NCBI GenBank assembly: GCA_963971425.1
Contig: OZ020514.1
Span: 23,967,406 to 24,031,405 of the forward strand
Source: Bryoerythrophyllum caledonicum
Lineage: Eukaryota > Streptophyta > Bryopsida > Pottiales > Pottiaceae
Length of the DNA stretch: 64,000 nt
Direction of reading: 5' to 3'
Made by a program: the position numbers and the translations under genes. Positions 34,888-48,000 of this stretch are shown here, in pieces; positions within the stretch are counted from its first letter, which is position 1, and every line of letters begins with the position of its first letter. The notes beneath the pieces were generated by a model. It was not told the origin of the DNA. It made no database searches and saw only the letters and a program-made list of their open reading frames with translations.

Positions 34888-35528
34888 ATTAGGGAAGATG
34901 GGTACTTTAGCACGTCGCAAATAGTACACTTTGTATTTAACAATATTTTTTGTACTAGACTTTCTTTCGTCGAGTACAATAAGCAATCTAGGTATTTTAA
35001 ACTCTATCTATTTAAACCCTAAATTTCAATAAGTTTGATACAAAACAATATGCTTGGTCAAGTAAACATGCACAGAAAAATACACAAAAACCACATAAAA
35101 GAATCATACAACATACCCTTAATCTAACTCACCTGGGAAGATTGTATAAACTCTCCCAATTCCAGTTCCAAGTGCACAAAGTTTGCTTCAAAATTAGGAA
35201 AGATAGGCAATTCAGCACGTCACAAATTCATCAGGGACGTCGAAAATAGTACAGTTTGTCTTGAACACTACGTTTTGTACTAGACTTTGGAATATCAAGT
35301 ACAACTAGCAAAGGGTTTAAAAAACTCTAGCTACCTAAACCTAAACCTATATAAGTTGGAAACAAAACCATGTGCTTTGCTAAGTAAATATACATGGGCA
35401 CATATAAGGAACCGTTCAAAGAAACATACAACAAAACCGTAAATCCAACTCACTTGCAAAGGTTGTTTTGACACGCCCAATTCAAGCTCCAAAGCGGAGC
35501 AACTCCAAGAAGGTTGCTTCAAAATTTT
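34888..35528. repeat. Diverged tandem duplication of ~310-330 bp at the 5' side of gene X
   Basis: Unit 1 (34,888-35,197) and unit 2 (35,198-35,528) share, in order, AGCACGTC.CAAAT, TTTTGTACTAGACTTT, AAAACAATATGCTTGG-like, CATACAACA and CTTCAAAATT. On the minus strand each unit ends with an open LELELG segment and a GTGAGT donor, so it looks like a duplicated exon-intron unit of gene X. Confidence 0.7.
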
Positions 35529-37189
35529 GAGAAGGTACTTAAAGAAGGATGACAACGTCATTGTGTGGATAACTTGCAAGCGACAGAAGAATTTTGCCGA
35601 CTTTCAAATTTTGGTAATTCAAGAGAGATCCTACTGAAAAGGCAACAGCTGACAACGTGGAGATGTCAGATAAATCCGAAATTGGAAGCAGAAGAAGCTC
35701 CCCCAATTTGTCCATGTAGTACAACAAGTACACACTGTATAAACTGAGTACAAAGTGTTATAGAGAGGAATATATGAGGATTCTAGAAAAACTAAGGCAA
35801 TATGGAGACCTAAATCTACGATATAGAAATTGAAGAGGGAGATTTTATTATTTTCAAAATTCATTTGTTGGCCGCTCTAGATATATAGTCCCTAAAGTCC
35901 AATTTTTTTAAAAAATGGAAAAAAAGACTTTAAACTCATGTTTTGGATCCCCAAAAGTAAAGCACATTTGTTACATTTATTATTTAATGGCTATCATTTT
36001 ATCTATACAAATAGCAAGGCGTGGTAGCCAAAGAATAAGAGATTATATATAGCTATTTAAAATGTAAAAATGATAAGTAAAAATCATCATAATGAGTACA
36101 AACATGTGAAACCTAAAACTATGACAGTACCAACGTTTTCTGTGTGTACTCATTTTAAGGGTTTCATTTTATACAATGACTATTCTGATTCCTATTCTTC
36201 AAAGTATGCAAGATGTAGGACTATACCTACAAATAATTTTCTCTAATTTGTAAAAAAATCTAGTCTAAAATTAAGTCCAAAATTGTACCTGGCCCTAAAT
36301 TTGTATTGTGACTACAAATTCGTACAACCATAGTGCGTGTTCACCCTATCGCAAACTAGTACAACAGTAGACGGGGCTACCAAAAAACCACAACTGCAAC
36401 ACGAGGGAGGTACCATAAACAAAATCCATAAATTAAAAAGTGGATCGTCTCCTTCAACAATATGAAATCAAGAATTGGAAGGATAAGTGCCACTGGGACA
36501 CGCCTATAGTGGATGGCCTCAAGTTGCAACATCTACAAAGCAAACGGGCTACAGCGTAAAACAATGACTTTTCAAAGTTTGGTCCTCCACAACCCCTAGG
36601 CTTGCCACATTCTGCCTTGCTCATACGTGCCCCAAACTTGGCGTAGGTTGTTGCAGCCAAACTGTTGCCTTGCTTCCAAGTTTGTGGGACCTTTGACCAT
36701 TCTCGATTCGTCCTTGGGCCCACCAATTATCCACCACGCACCCGTCATGTTACCCAGTTAAAGACTACGACTCTCACCATCGTTGACATAACGGTCATTG
36801 GTTCACTCTCTATGTTACCAGTGTTTACTACTTGCCGTGGCTCCACGCTTGCATTCAACCCAACAGATACTTCGTAACAAATAGGACTCCTACACCTAAC
36901 AGGAATTTAATGGGGCTCTTCACTAGTTGCCAAATTCCAAGCACCTTACAATTTTGCCTCACCTTCCTAACTGACAATTTGCCTCACGTCTCACGGTTGT
37001 CCCTACTGAGTGAATGCAAACAATGGGATCTGTAAACTTGATTGAAAAATTGTAGATGAAACTTCCAAATGAAGAATCTGTCTTCCCTTCCTTGCTTTGA
37101 TATTAAAAGAAATTTGTAGAGCTATTCTCCACCAAACCATAAGCTTGTTACTTCAAGCTAACCACTTACTCACCTTTGACCCACATTCT
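35529..37189. other. No recognised gene; one minus-strand open fragment
   Basis: Probably upstream sequence of gene X followed by filler. A 90-codon minus-strand open stretch at 36,454-36,726 (GPRTNREWSKVPQTWKQGN) looks like degraded coding sequence, but I do not recognise it. Similarity of element B to element A becomes clear only from about 37,190. Confidence 0.4.
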
Positions 37190-38019
37190 GTGACAAGCGA
37201 CTTACATCTTTCTTTGTAGCCTTTAATTTCCAAGTTATCAAGACAAAATCAATACTCTGCCACATAACGGCTATTCTAATTTCAATCGTTCACCGAAGTT
37301 TGTCATATGTATCCTAATCTTTATGAAAGTGTTCAAGATCTTGATCACTCATTATCGAACCAAATAATTAAATTTGGAATGTGTTTGGATTCTTCGGGTT
37401 TGAGTTTGGATCTGGCATTGCTTGTGGAATCTAAACAAGTTTAGGATCTCCATTGCACAGCCATAATGCAACAAATTAGTGAGCAAAAAGATCACGCCCA
37501 ACTCCAAATGATGGAGGAGGACGATTGCGCCTCTGGCCAATCATGTAGTCATTTTTGCCATACTCTTCGCAAACATCACCTTCCGCTGTGAATTCATCTT
37601 CAACCACATGAAGAATTGGAGTTGTTGGCCAAAAGCCATCTTCTAGTGATGTGAGCGCCTCCATGGGAAGAATGCACGCATCTCTTACATTGCACCAATA
37701 GAAGGATAAAGACCCTACCTAGAAATACTTGTTTAATTGGCCATAATTAAAATAGGTATTTTCATTCAGTAGAAGCTTATTCCTATACAAAAGTATTAGG
37801 TACTTGTATTACAACTTGGAAATTGCCAGAAAGACTAGACAAACCTAGAATTGCACTAGACCAAATATTACAAAGCAATCTCTCTAGAATGCGGACACCA
37901 CTATTATTGTGAAGCAAAATACTTTTTCCTTTCTAAAGGCGGCAAACGATAACATCAAACTCAAAATGATGGGGGTTCATTGGAGTGTCAACTTGAGCTT
38001 TGTCCTCTGAAGATGACAT
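37190..38019 (-). pseudogene. DUF7869-type gene relic of element B, core deleted
   Basis: The start ATG is at 38,017-38,019 (MSSSED, compare MSSSEG in element A), followed by NPHHFEFDVI (compare NPDLPEFDVI). At about 37,690-37,740 the sequence jumps to the C-terminal part: 37,476-37,664 encodes LEDGFWPTTPILHVVEDEF and RRNRPPPSFGVGRDLF. The missing portion corresponds to about 15,555-17,480 of element A, some 1.9 kb, including all three acidic clusters. The gene therefore cannot supply the inferred catalytic function. Stops and frameshifts also break what remains. Confidence 0.75.
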
Positions 38020-38129
38020 CGTGAACTACAATAAAAAATATATGATAACAATATTTGTGATCAATTCTATAGTTCCAAAGCACAAAATCATATGCATTGA
38101 GGTGAAATTGAAGTTGATACTTTACCTCA

Positions 38130-38575
38130 ATTTGAGCTGAAATGATAAACATGAATCCTAATTAACAATTGTAGTATTCATTTTGAGCTAGAAAATTTAT
38201 CTCAACTTGAGCTAAACAATAAAAAAATCCAACAAATCCAAATCGTTCAATGTGGCCTTGTAAATTTTAAAACCATGATAGATTAGTCCAAGTCGTGCTA
38301 AACTATTACAACAAAAGTAATAATCTCAGTCTAGCTTGAGTTGACCAAATCTCTCACTACAACTTCTAATGTGACCGTTTAGGTTGAGTTAAGCTAAGTT
38401 GTTACACTAGTTGTCGTTGTGACAGATAAGGTCAAGGCCTGACAATTTAGCTCAACTCGAGCAAATTGTAACATCGAAAGGAACTGTGACTACTTAGCTC
38501 AACTCAACTTAATCTATCACTATAACTTTTGTTGCTTACAATTTAGCACAACTCAAGCTATATTGTCATTCAAAA
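38130..38575. repeat. Decayed palindromes of element B
   Basis: Five or more imperfect copies, for example CAATTTAGCTCAACTCGAGC at about 38,441 and TTTAGCACAACTCAAGCTA at about 38,552. Relative to element A the CG pairs are mostly changed to CA or TG. Confidence 0.65.
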
Positions 38576-39227
38576 AATGTCGGCAACATTTTCAGGGGTT
38601 AGCTAGCTACATGGCAACAATATCAATCACCTACAACAAGTTTGATTCAACTCTACATTCTACTGAAACCATAATCCTTGCACAACTTAATTGAGAAATT
38701 CATTGTGATGCTATATAGGTGAATGAAACTACAACTTAAATTTGAAGCATTAAATCAAACATATATAAAATATAACTCAAAAATCGTGAGACTATAAGAA
38801 GTATATAGTTTGTTCCTTATTTTGTAAAGAATTGGCAAAGCTTTGCTTTGGCATGTGTCGTGCTCAATATTGCGCAACTGAACCTCCTCAAAGCGTCCTA
38901 CTAGCCACAGTCATACAGAAACCAAACCAAAGAGGGAAGAAAACAATAAACTAGGCAAGGTGCATCAAGGTCATTGACACACGCAAGACTATAAGTGCGG
39001 AGGCGACCATTTTAGAAATGGGCGGGAATGTAATTTTTGAAGGATCCCATAGAAGGATGTTTCTTGACACTGTGGGTGGAAATTCAATCTTCCACTATTT
39101 GGTGGACTTATCTGGAAAGAAGAACTCCTAGCGAAATACTCGCAGATTTGTTTAGTAATATGGTAGCTACCCTTATAGTGAAGCTAGATTAATACTCATA
39201 TTGACTCTAGCTCAAGTGTCAGGGTTA

Positions 39228-39325
39228 GGGTTAGAATAAGCTTAGGTGTAAGAATTAGAATTAGGATCTAAGGTTATGGTTTTGAATTTAGCGTCTAGGA
39301 ACCAAGGTTTAGGATTAGTCCTGTC
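39228..39325. repeat. Telomere-like block of element B
   Basis: CAGGGTTAGGGTTAGAATAA and further degenerate TTTAGG units lie about 1.2 kb upstream of the DUF7869-type start, as in element A. Confidence 0.7.
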
Positions 39326-39649
39326 AATGATTTTTCACGAAAAAACACTTGAACTTTGAATATTGGAATCATGACAATTGAGGTTTGTAAACATGTAGAC
39401 TACATGTTCAAATGATACGCATTTATTTGCATTATACCTTAAAAAAGACTTAATTTTTAAGTTTAAAGTCAAGTTGTGATAAAATTAGATGAGGATAAAT
39501 TATATATGTATTTTATAATTGCAAATTCTCAAAGGGTCTAAAATAGTGAACCTTGATATGCCCTTTAAACTCATTTTTAGGTTGATGCCGAGTGCATTAT
39601 TTCAATGTGTAGGGAGTATTTTACAATGTATATTTTTTTTCGTATTCAA

Positions 39650-39790
39650 CTTTTGGACTTGAAGTTTGGCACTCATATTGTCAGCAAAGAAATGATCTTG
39701 TGCCAAACATTTTAGAATAAATCGACAATTTTCCAACCTTTAGGACGGTGTCAAAGTTGGCAACTGTGTAGTGTAGAAACGTGTCAGGGG
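39650..39790. repeat. Fossil of a Tc1-type inverted repeat arm
   Basis: The order GACTTGAAGTTTGGCACTCA, ATGATCTTGTGCCAAACATT and ACGGTGTCAAAGTTGGCAAC matches the right inverted repeat of the Tc1 element (about 53,065-53,170 and 53,345-53,365), with many changes. It lies inside element B. Confidence 0.55.
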
Positions 39791-39799
39791 TGGACAAAT

Positions 39800-41570
39800 G
39801 AAACTTGCCAGATACTATACAATACAATTTTTTTATAGTTTTTTTTGTGCTTTGTTTAATGGCTAGTATAAATTTATACAACAATAAAATGATAAAATTA
39901 TGGAATTTAATATATTTTGATCAATGGATATTCAATCAATATTTTGTTACACCATATGATTTTAGATCTTATTCCATAGCAATAAATCGTTTTAAAAAAA
40001 ATAGTACTTTAACTATAATATTACATTATGATCTATCGACAAGAATCATGTTTTATCCGAAGCGGTTAAGACTCCACAATTACTAAAAACATATAAGTAG
40101 AAAATTTTATTATTTGAATATACAAATCTTTGAATCAAATTAATCTATACATATACATTAAAATCCCTTGAAAGTAATAATTTTCTAATCTATTAGATGA
40201 ATAGATCGATACATTAAATACTCTTTGTGATTTAATACATTCAAATTCTTAGAAAGTAATGATCCGTTAATCTAATATTCTGTTAGTAAACATTCTTTTA
40301 ATCTATGTGCTTTCACTAAATATTGAACATATTTTAGATTTCTCTGAGTTTTAAATTTTATAATTCTTTGAAGTAAAGCCAAAAAACATTATACATGTAC
40401 ATGAAGGACATTTACATTGTATGAGTTACATTGTGACAATCTCTTCATTAGAAGTTTATTAAAATTGCAAACTTGCATTTTGAAAATGATAGGTAAATTA
40501 TTTATTTTAACAAAAAGATAAATATATGCAATGTCCAAAAGTTTATCTTCTCGATGTTATGCCATGTAAAGAAATATAAAAATTTATACAAGATTTCAAG
40601 ATACACCTTTAAATGTTTATAAGAATTACATTTTCTTTTAAACAAGAGGTGGCAATGGGGGTTTAGAAACTATGTTAGAAACTAAAATATTCTTCATTGA
40701 TCAAAAATATATTTTAATTTGTTTTTCATGTCTAAGAGAAATAATGCAATGCATGTAGTACGATAAATTGTAATATTATTTTATCTATAGACATAACATT
40801 TCAAATGGCAATTTGTCTATAATTGTCAATGAACATTCTATATGTTCCAAACAATATTAAAAACTCATGTACTCTACTTGTATGGCATTGTATGTGAACA
40901 TGATCTGTTCCGATAACAAGAGGTCTTCAGATAAAAAAATGTTACTATAGAATTTTAAATAAAAAGGCTTTTGGCCTTGCTAAATTCTAATTTATGAACC
41001 ATATAGATTTTATATGTTTAAATATTAGAACCAAATAAAAATTTTAATTCAAAAATTATACGGCAAAGGAGAATCTATGTTGAATAAAGGTATGATCTCG
41101 GCTATCCTACAAGGTTTCAACCTAAGGGTATCTCCATGGGTATCAAAAGAGCAAAGTAGACATGGATCAAGCTTGATCTAGAGTCCAAGTTAAAGAGGAA
41201 AGTTTCATCTCCCATCTTTTTCTTTCACGTCTTTCTTGTTCTCTATGTGAAGGTTTAGCTTCTCTTCTATGATTTATGTACGTGTCTCTTAGGATTTCTT
41301 GTCTTCTCTATGTTGCTTCCATTTCTGTGATAATGTTTTGTCTAAAGGCGAGGTAGAGCAACTACACTGTTTGTGAGGAAAAATCATTTTGTGAGAATAT
41401 AAGAGCACCATCAGTGTTCCAGTTTGGAGTTCTTTTAAGATGGACATTCTAAAGGAGTAAAGGTGTGAACTCAGAAGAAAAAGATGCGCACAACATTGAT
41501 AATGAGGTAAATGTTTATAATTTTAAATGTTATTGTCTATGGATTTTATTTGTTGAGCGGGTTTAATTGT
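39800..41570. other. AT-rich spacer of element B, no gene
   Basis: Very AT-rich. The plus-strand open stretch at 39,805-40,086 is of low complexity and I do not accept it as a gene. It corresponds in position to the AT-rich spacer of element A. Confidence 0.5.
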
Positions 41571-41579
41571 GTTGTGAAT

Positions 41580-41870
41580 GTGTATATATGCGTGCCTGCG
41601 CTTTGTTTGTGTATGTGTGCGCTTTTAGTGTTTGTAGATGCGAGCTTTTAGTGTTTTTGTATGCGCGGACTTAGGATGTGTGTATATGTATGCATGGGGT
41701 GTGTGTGTGGGCGTGGACGGACTGTGTGTGCGTACGCGCGGGCTGTGTGTGTTTGTGCGTGTATGTGGATTTGAGTATGTGGGCAAAGGCTTAGTGTATG
41801 TATATCAAAATTGCGTGCATGTAAGCGTGCTCGCAATTATGGGCATACTGATAAATTTTGTGCCTTTGTG
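41580..41870 (+). repeat. TG-rich low-complexity leader of element B
   Basis: TGTGTGTGGGCGTGGACGGA-type sequence. By position it corresponds to the leader and first exon of the rightward gene in element A. A donor-like GAG/GTAAATG lies at about 41,507. Confidence 0.5.
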
Positions 41871-42574
41871 TCTATAACGGCACATGTATATTGATGTTTA
41901 TTTCCTATCTATGTGTTGATGTGGGTTTTCTTCCCTTTTTACTGTCGTGTATGAAGCTTCTTGTTTTTTGCGTGTGCTACTATTGGTTTTTGTCTATGTT
42001 TCTGTGTCATTGTTCTTTGTATTGTTGTTGATAATTCTTGAGTGTTTTGTTTAATTTATTTTCTTTGTTTTTCTATACGTCCTCCTAGTCATCCATTGCA
42101 TGATTTGAGAACTTTGTATTTGTTTGTGCAATTGTGGTTGTTTTATGTATTTATAATGTTGATTTTTATTTTTGATTACAATTTTTTATAATTGTTGTTT
42201 ATTTTCTTTGTATTTATTATCGTTTTCATATTTGGATGTATATTTCTATGTACTATGTTTTTATATATGTCTGTTTGTTGATTTGCATGTTTAGGTGTGA
42301 GTTTGTTTGTTACTTAGTACGTTATTTATTTTCCGTGTTTGTGTGTATTATACTCAATTGTTTCTAGAGTAGTTCAAGTTGCTTATAATATGCAATTTGG
42401 TTTTTGTTACGGGACGTATATTTACTCCTTCAAACCACTGTAGTTGTTGCTATAGTGCAAGCAGAAATGGCTAAAAGGTAAAAGATTGAACCTTGTATCG
42501 AACCTTAGACCCTGATCCTTATATCGTTATTCCATGAACAAAAACTTAAAAGCCAAACACGAATGCTGGTCCAC

Positions 42575-43370
42575 ACAATTTAGCTCAAATCAAGTTAAAT
42601 TGTAGGCAATATTACTTGTGGTGTTGCCTATAATTTAGCTCGATACAAGCTTCATTGTATGAACTAACAGCCCTTTCATCCACACTTTAGTTCGAATTGA
42701 GCAAAAGTGTGGCCAGTCCATCATTAAAACACCATATCAAAGCTACAATATTTCCCCAAACGCCCTTTACTTTTGCAATTTAGCTCAAGTCGAGCTATTG
42801 TGTTGTCAATATCCAATCTAAACAACAAACATGAGTTTGAAATCCGCTCCAACAAAAAACAATTCTCTACACTTTAGCTCATGTTGAGCTCAAGTTGAGC
42901 TAAAGTGTAGCTATAGATTCTGTTTTGTTAAAAAATTACCTTAATCTCAAGTAAAGTGAAGGGACAAAGAGACTCTAAAGCAACACTTAAGCATGGCTCA
43001 AGCTAAAGCGTCTTTCTAGCTACATCAAAAGTATTAAAATCAACATATAGTGTCTATCTTCAAGCCATTTTTTGCTGGAAATCATGCAAATGAGATTTTC
43101 AATGTAAAAATTTAAGGTGACCATAATCTATCAAAATATTTTGGGGGGTGCTATCTTCGATTTATTCTTGCTCTCTAAATGAGATTCAGTACCACCTTTC
43201 AAAACATTTGGTAGATTCTGCTTATCATGAATTTGTTGTCAATAAACAACAAATTTTACGAAGAGCGTAGCGACTAAACACTTTAGCTCGATACAAGCTA
43301 TAGTGTCTTGAGCTTAGACATTGATGTGTACGTTACGGTTTACCTCGAATCAAGTAAATTTGTTGGTATA
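42575..43370. repeat. Decayed palindromes in intron 2 of the element B cargo gene
   Basis: Imperfect copies near 42,576, 42,628, 42,682, 42,775, 42,868, 43,279 and 43,338, for example CACTTTAGCTCATGTTGAGC. Positions within the intron parallel those of element A. Confidence 0.65.
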
Positions 43371-44849
43371 GTCTTTATCTGACACAATAACCAAATTTAT
43401 GCAATGTTGATAAGAATAGGTTAGAAGGTGAGCTGATGTACTTTTCCAAGCCATTGGCCGTCAATAAAGGAGATGACAACAAGGGCATCGATTGTTTGAG
43501 CCGAAGTACCTGTCCATGATTGAATAGTGGACGCTATTGTGGGCATCACACACATATCACATGGTTCTCGGTTGCAAGTATAGTGGTGAAGTCACTAATA
43601 TCCAACATATAGATACTACTGTAAAGTCACCGACGTGACACACAAAAGCTTTGAAATTGTGAAGGTGCTGCGCGCGTCATCCAGTGATAATCCATTTATG
43701 TTAAATATACTAATTGGCACAATATAGTCTCCTTCTTACATAGTCAAATGTATTGATAGCCTGCGAGCATTAAAGTTCGATAATATTGTGAAGCTGCTTG
43801 AAACGGAGCTTGAGCAAAAAAAAATGGGAGACAATGGAGGGGCATCCACTAAAGGCAAGGGGAATTGCTCAAAGACTGCGTAAACTATTGAGTCAATTGT
43901 CTACTTTTGTTGTAGTCGAATCAACAAAAGTTGTTGCGCGTGCACATATTATTGAACTTTGAGGTGTCACACAGGGCGGAAGCCAAGAGCACAGTTAGGC
44001 TCTGGCCTCGGTACAAACATTAAGGGGCAAAGACAAGTAGAAGTAATCTATGAGCCACACTGCTCTAGTTACTTGCAAAGAAACGTGTTTTAGCAAAGAA
44101 GCTGGAAAGCTCATCAAGAAAAAAAGAGCATGCTCGTTGCTGTTGAGGACGTGGCAAACAACATGCCTTTGCACTCTCTAAGCTCCTTCAAGCGGTTGGA
44201 GTAGAAGATGTTGTAGACTACAACAATGTGCAACACAACTATGACAAGTTCTGGACAGACTGCCAAGACGCCTTTATCTTTGAAGACTCATAGAGAAGAC
44301 AAAGTAGGACGTACAAAAGTTGAAGAATGCACCACCAAAATAGACGATCCATGCATTCAAATCCATGGGAATAGAGGACTTAAAGAAATACTAAATGTGG
44401 ATGCCAAACAAGTTACAGAAACATGCACTCCGCGCCATGCCCATGACGGAATTCAAACCTTTTGACTAATTAGAAATTTGAGAGGACTGCAACTACTAGA
44501 TCATCAACTTCAGGTACAACGTTGTAGCATCAATGTTGATGATTAACGGCAACGGTACAAAACCATTTAGGAAGCGCTTTTATACGTGGAATTGTTTAGT
44601 TGTTTGGATACATGACCATGAAAAGTTGCAAAACATATTCGAGTACTTCAACCACGTAAATCACCTAGTGATGTTCAAGACGTCTTGGGCAAACAAAGTA
44701 CTCAAGTGTTGCTCCGTTTGAATAAGCCACACTAGACCTTAGCCTAAACACATTGCTACTGCCATGGAAGGCCCTCGGAAACAATGACAAAAAACCCCCA
44801 CGGAAGTCGTAAATGACAATAGTACGAGGTAAGCAAAATGAATTCATCG

Positions 44850-45030
44850 CTCACACTTAAGTTCAACTCAAGCTAAAACTACCTTAAATCTAGTTTTACA
44901 TTGTATTCAAAAGCAATTGGGCAATTCACACTTAAGCTCAAGTTGAGCTTAGGTGTGTTTCTAAAGGCATTAGCTCATGCAATTCATCTGTAAGGTACGT
45001 TTTAGCTCAAATTGAGCTAGAAAGTGTAAC
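44850..45030. repeat. Decayed palindromes in intron 3 of the element B cargo gene
   Basis: Three copies (for example CACTTAAGCTCAAGTTGAGC at about 44,930), in the intron that carries two perfect palindromes in element A. Confidence 0.7.
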
Positions 45031-48000
45031 TTTGATCTCTGTTTCATGAGATCTATGATTTAATTGACTAATCTAGGTGTCAACTCTGTATATGCAGAAT
45101 TTCATGGACGCTTTTCATGAGAGGTTTTCCATGATCAATGTCACAAAGAGTCAAGTCGAACTAACGTGAGCAAGGCTTCAAAAGCCCGGGAAAAGTTAGG
45201 CCCTCTTATTAAAAAACAAGGTGAATTTATCAACTCGTTGGACATCACTTTCAAGCTTTGGCATGATATTACCTCTGCCGCCGTCCAAAGGAACCTCATC
45301 AACGTAAAAAAAGTGGACATGCCAAAGTATAAAGAGGTAAAGGACGGGATTCTAGTAGTGGATGGGATGCTTAGCCGCAAATTCTTCAAGTTTCTCGGCA
45401 ACATGTCCAAATTTGACCACGCAAAGATGTGTAGGCACATCCTAGAATGATCTTGACCTTCGCGAATGTTGCCTAGGCCAAAGGTGACAAATAAATAAGC
45501 AATGTCTGTTGTAGAAGACTCCTACTTGTCGAAGGATAGGCCAGAACCGAAGAGAAGAAAAGAAGTTGCACCCATGGAGCTCAACATTACTCGACCTCAC
45601 TTTTGTTTGTTTGACAACGTCGGGGAATATAACAAGTCCGCTTGGAAACAATTCAAGAAGGACTTTCACGTGAGCAAGGCTTTAAAGTGTGTCTCCAAGA
45701 TTGGGGTCCAGAAGACTTGTAAGAAAATGCAATGTAGATACAGTTCTACAGTAGGAGTTGCGAGGAATTGTTGTTGTATGCAAAAGTTTTATTTAGGATC
45801 TATCTTTGAGAGCGAGACAATTTTGTCCCACCAATAGAGGCCATGCACTTTTGTGTTGATAAGGCGGAGAAGAACTTGCTCTACACATGGTCGTCCCATT
45901 CATAACAAACTTTCAACTGTAACATCAACTATCAAGCTTGAGCTTCTTGGCTTTAGGAACATTTTGGGCTTCTCTGTGAAGTCTAGGTCTACGGACTCAT
46001 GGCCGTTCTTTGAAGAGTTTATGACGTTGTTCTCCTCAACTAGTCAGCCGCTGCTGACGGACCTGGTGACATCTGTATAGACAAGACCACATCATTGCAA
46101 GTCAAAGCATTTGCATCGGTCTGGACAATGTCGGCTATGTACTCCTCTGTTCCCTTCGAGTATGTTTTTGCAAATGAGCGCCTTGGAGGTCAATCTATCA
46201 AGAGCAAGCTTGCGGCACAGCATGTCTGCATGCTCTTTCTACTCAAGAAATAGCTCTCAGTGGTCCCTGCATTCAAGAAATTGTACAAACCTCCGGAGCA
46301 TCTTGTATACAAGAAGCTCCACAATTGTAACGAGCTGGACTATGCAATGTATCCAAACGAGCTAAAGATGGAATTCTTTGTCAAGCACCGGGAAATGTTT
46401 TGCAAGCCAAGGGAGTCCATTTTCTTGACCGTTGGCTGGATGAAGTTGTTGACGGCTAGGGTAGTAAGCTAGACTACAACGAGGTTGTGGAACTTGCTTT
46501 GATGCTCAACATGGTTGATTTTGTGATGGGTGCTTATAATGCCAACGGTATTGAGTATCCACACTTGGGAGTAGAGGGACTTCAAATTAGTAAGTGACTT
46601 AAATTTGGGAGAAAAGTAGTCGGAAAAGTTAACAAAGAGGACAATGAAGATGATGGCACTACTATGGGTGCAGTTCCATTGCTCCAAGCATTAGCACCTC
46701 CAATAATAGCATGAAGTCAAGTAATGAATTTGATGACGACGCTCATAGAGAACATGAAAGCTAGGTGTATTCCAAAGTCGGTAATACCATTGATATCGTC
46801 CGATAGCACATCTCCCCCATCCTCTAGACTTATCCGATTTTAAATTGCTCTATCTTTTGGATGTCATGCCTTCTTTAGCTCTTGCCCTCGGCGAGTTATC
46901 AGGACACCCTAGGCAATAGATAAAGAAGGTTGCTAGCGCTAGAGCACGCTCTCTGCTGGCATTGGCAAGCGATGTTGACAACAAGTGAAACCTTCTTGAG
47001 CAAAAGCTTGAAGAGGAAGATAAACACCGGAGGGAGATGAAGGATCGCTTAGCTGAGCGCAGCAAATAGACCTAGTGGATGCAAACACAACAAGACAAAG
47101 AAACGAAGACAAAGCAGGCAAAGCAAGATCAAGAGATGAAGCGTGTACAGTAATAGACAGGGTCTTCGCAATCTCCTTGGACCGGCAGTGTCCGCACGAT
47201 CAATAAGCGGGGAGTTAGCCACATGGTTTGCCTCTTCGTTCCTTGTCATACTCTATGGGGCGAGCAACACCTCTTCTACCCCCACCGTCACCGCCTACCA
47301 TCTCGCCTCGTCCCTTGTCACCCACTTGCATTCCATCGGAAGGCACAAGTTAGAGTCACCGACAAGTGAACCTCCTTCAATGATCCACTAGTTTATTGTG
47401 TAGTAGTAGCAATTATATACAGGGTGAACATTATTGTAGATGTTAAATTTTTTTACAGATATTTTTCTAGAAGTATTATAGATTGTTGTGAGTGTTTTTT
47501 TGTTTGGCTACAACCAAACAATGAGATCATTTATGGCTCTCTTTTGCATCAATGTCTTTGTGGGAACATCACCTCATAGTTTTGAAGTTGAATTGTGTAG
47601 ATTTTCTCTTTCTAGTGATGAGCGGTTGCACTACAAGTCCTAGAAGTGGCTGTCCAATCTCTTGTCCTAATCCTAGAAGAGGTTGTTTGAATTTTGGTCT
47701 CAGGACTTGTAGAAGAGGTGGTCCATGTTCTTGTCTTGAAGCCACCCTATCTTCTTCTAGAGCCGCGTCCTCAATTTGACCTTGACAACGTACAAGTGTT
47801 TGATAACCTTGACAACGTACAAGTGTCATTGGAGTCAATGGGGATATGGTACAAAATTCAGCAAGACAATGAAGTTATCAAGGTATGCCTTCCTGCACAC
47901 CTTACTTCCCACTTCTCCCCAATGTTAGCGTCATGCATTCTTTGTTTTATTGAACAAAGGTTGTGTATAGAATCCATAGTAATACCATATGTCTCCTAGC

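Noticed and set aside
41638..41877. A 79-codon open frame rich in Val, Cys and Gly
   Set aside because: It is a translation of TG-rich low-complexity DNA and corresponds to a non-coding leader in element A.
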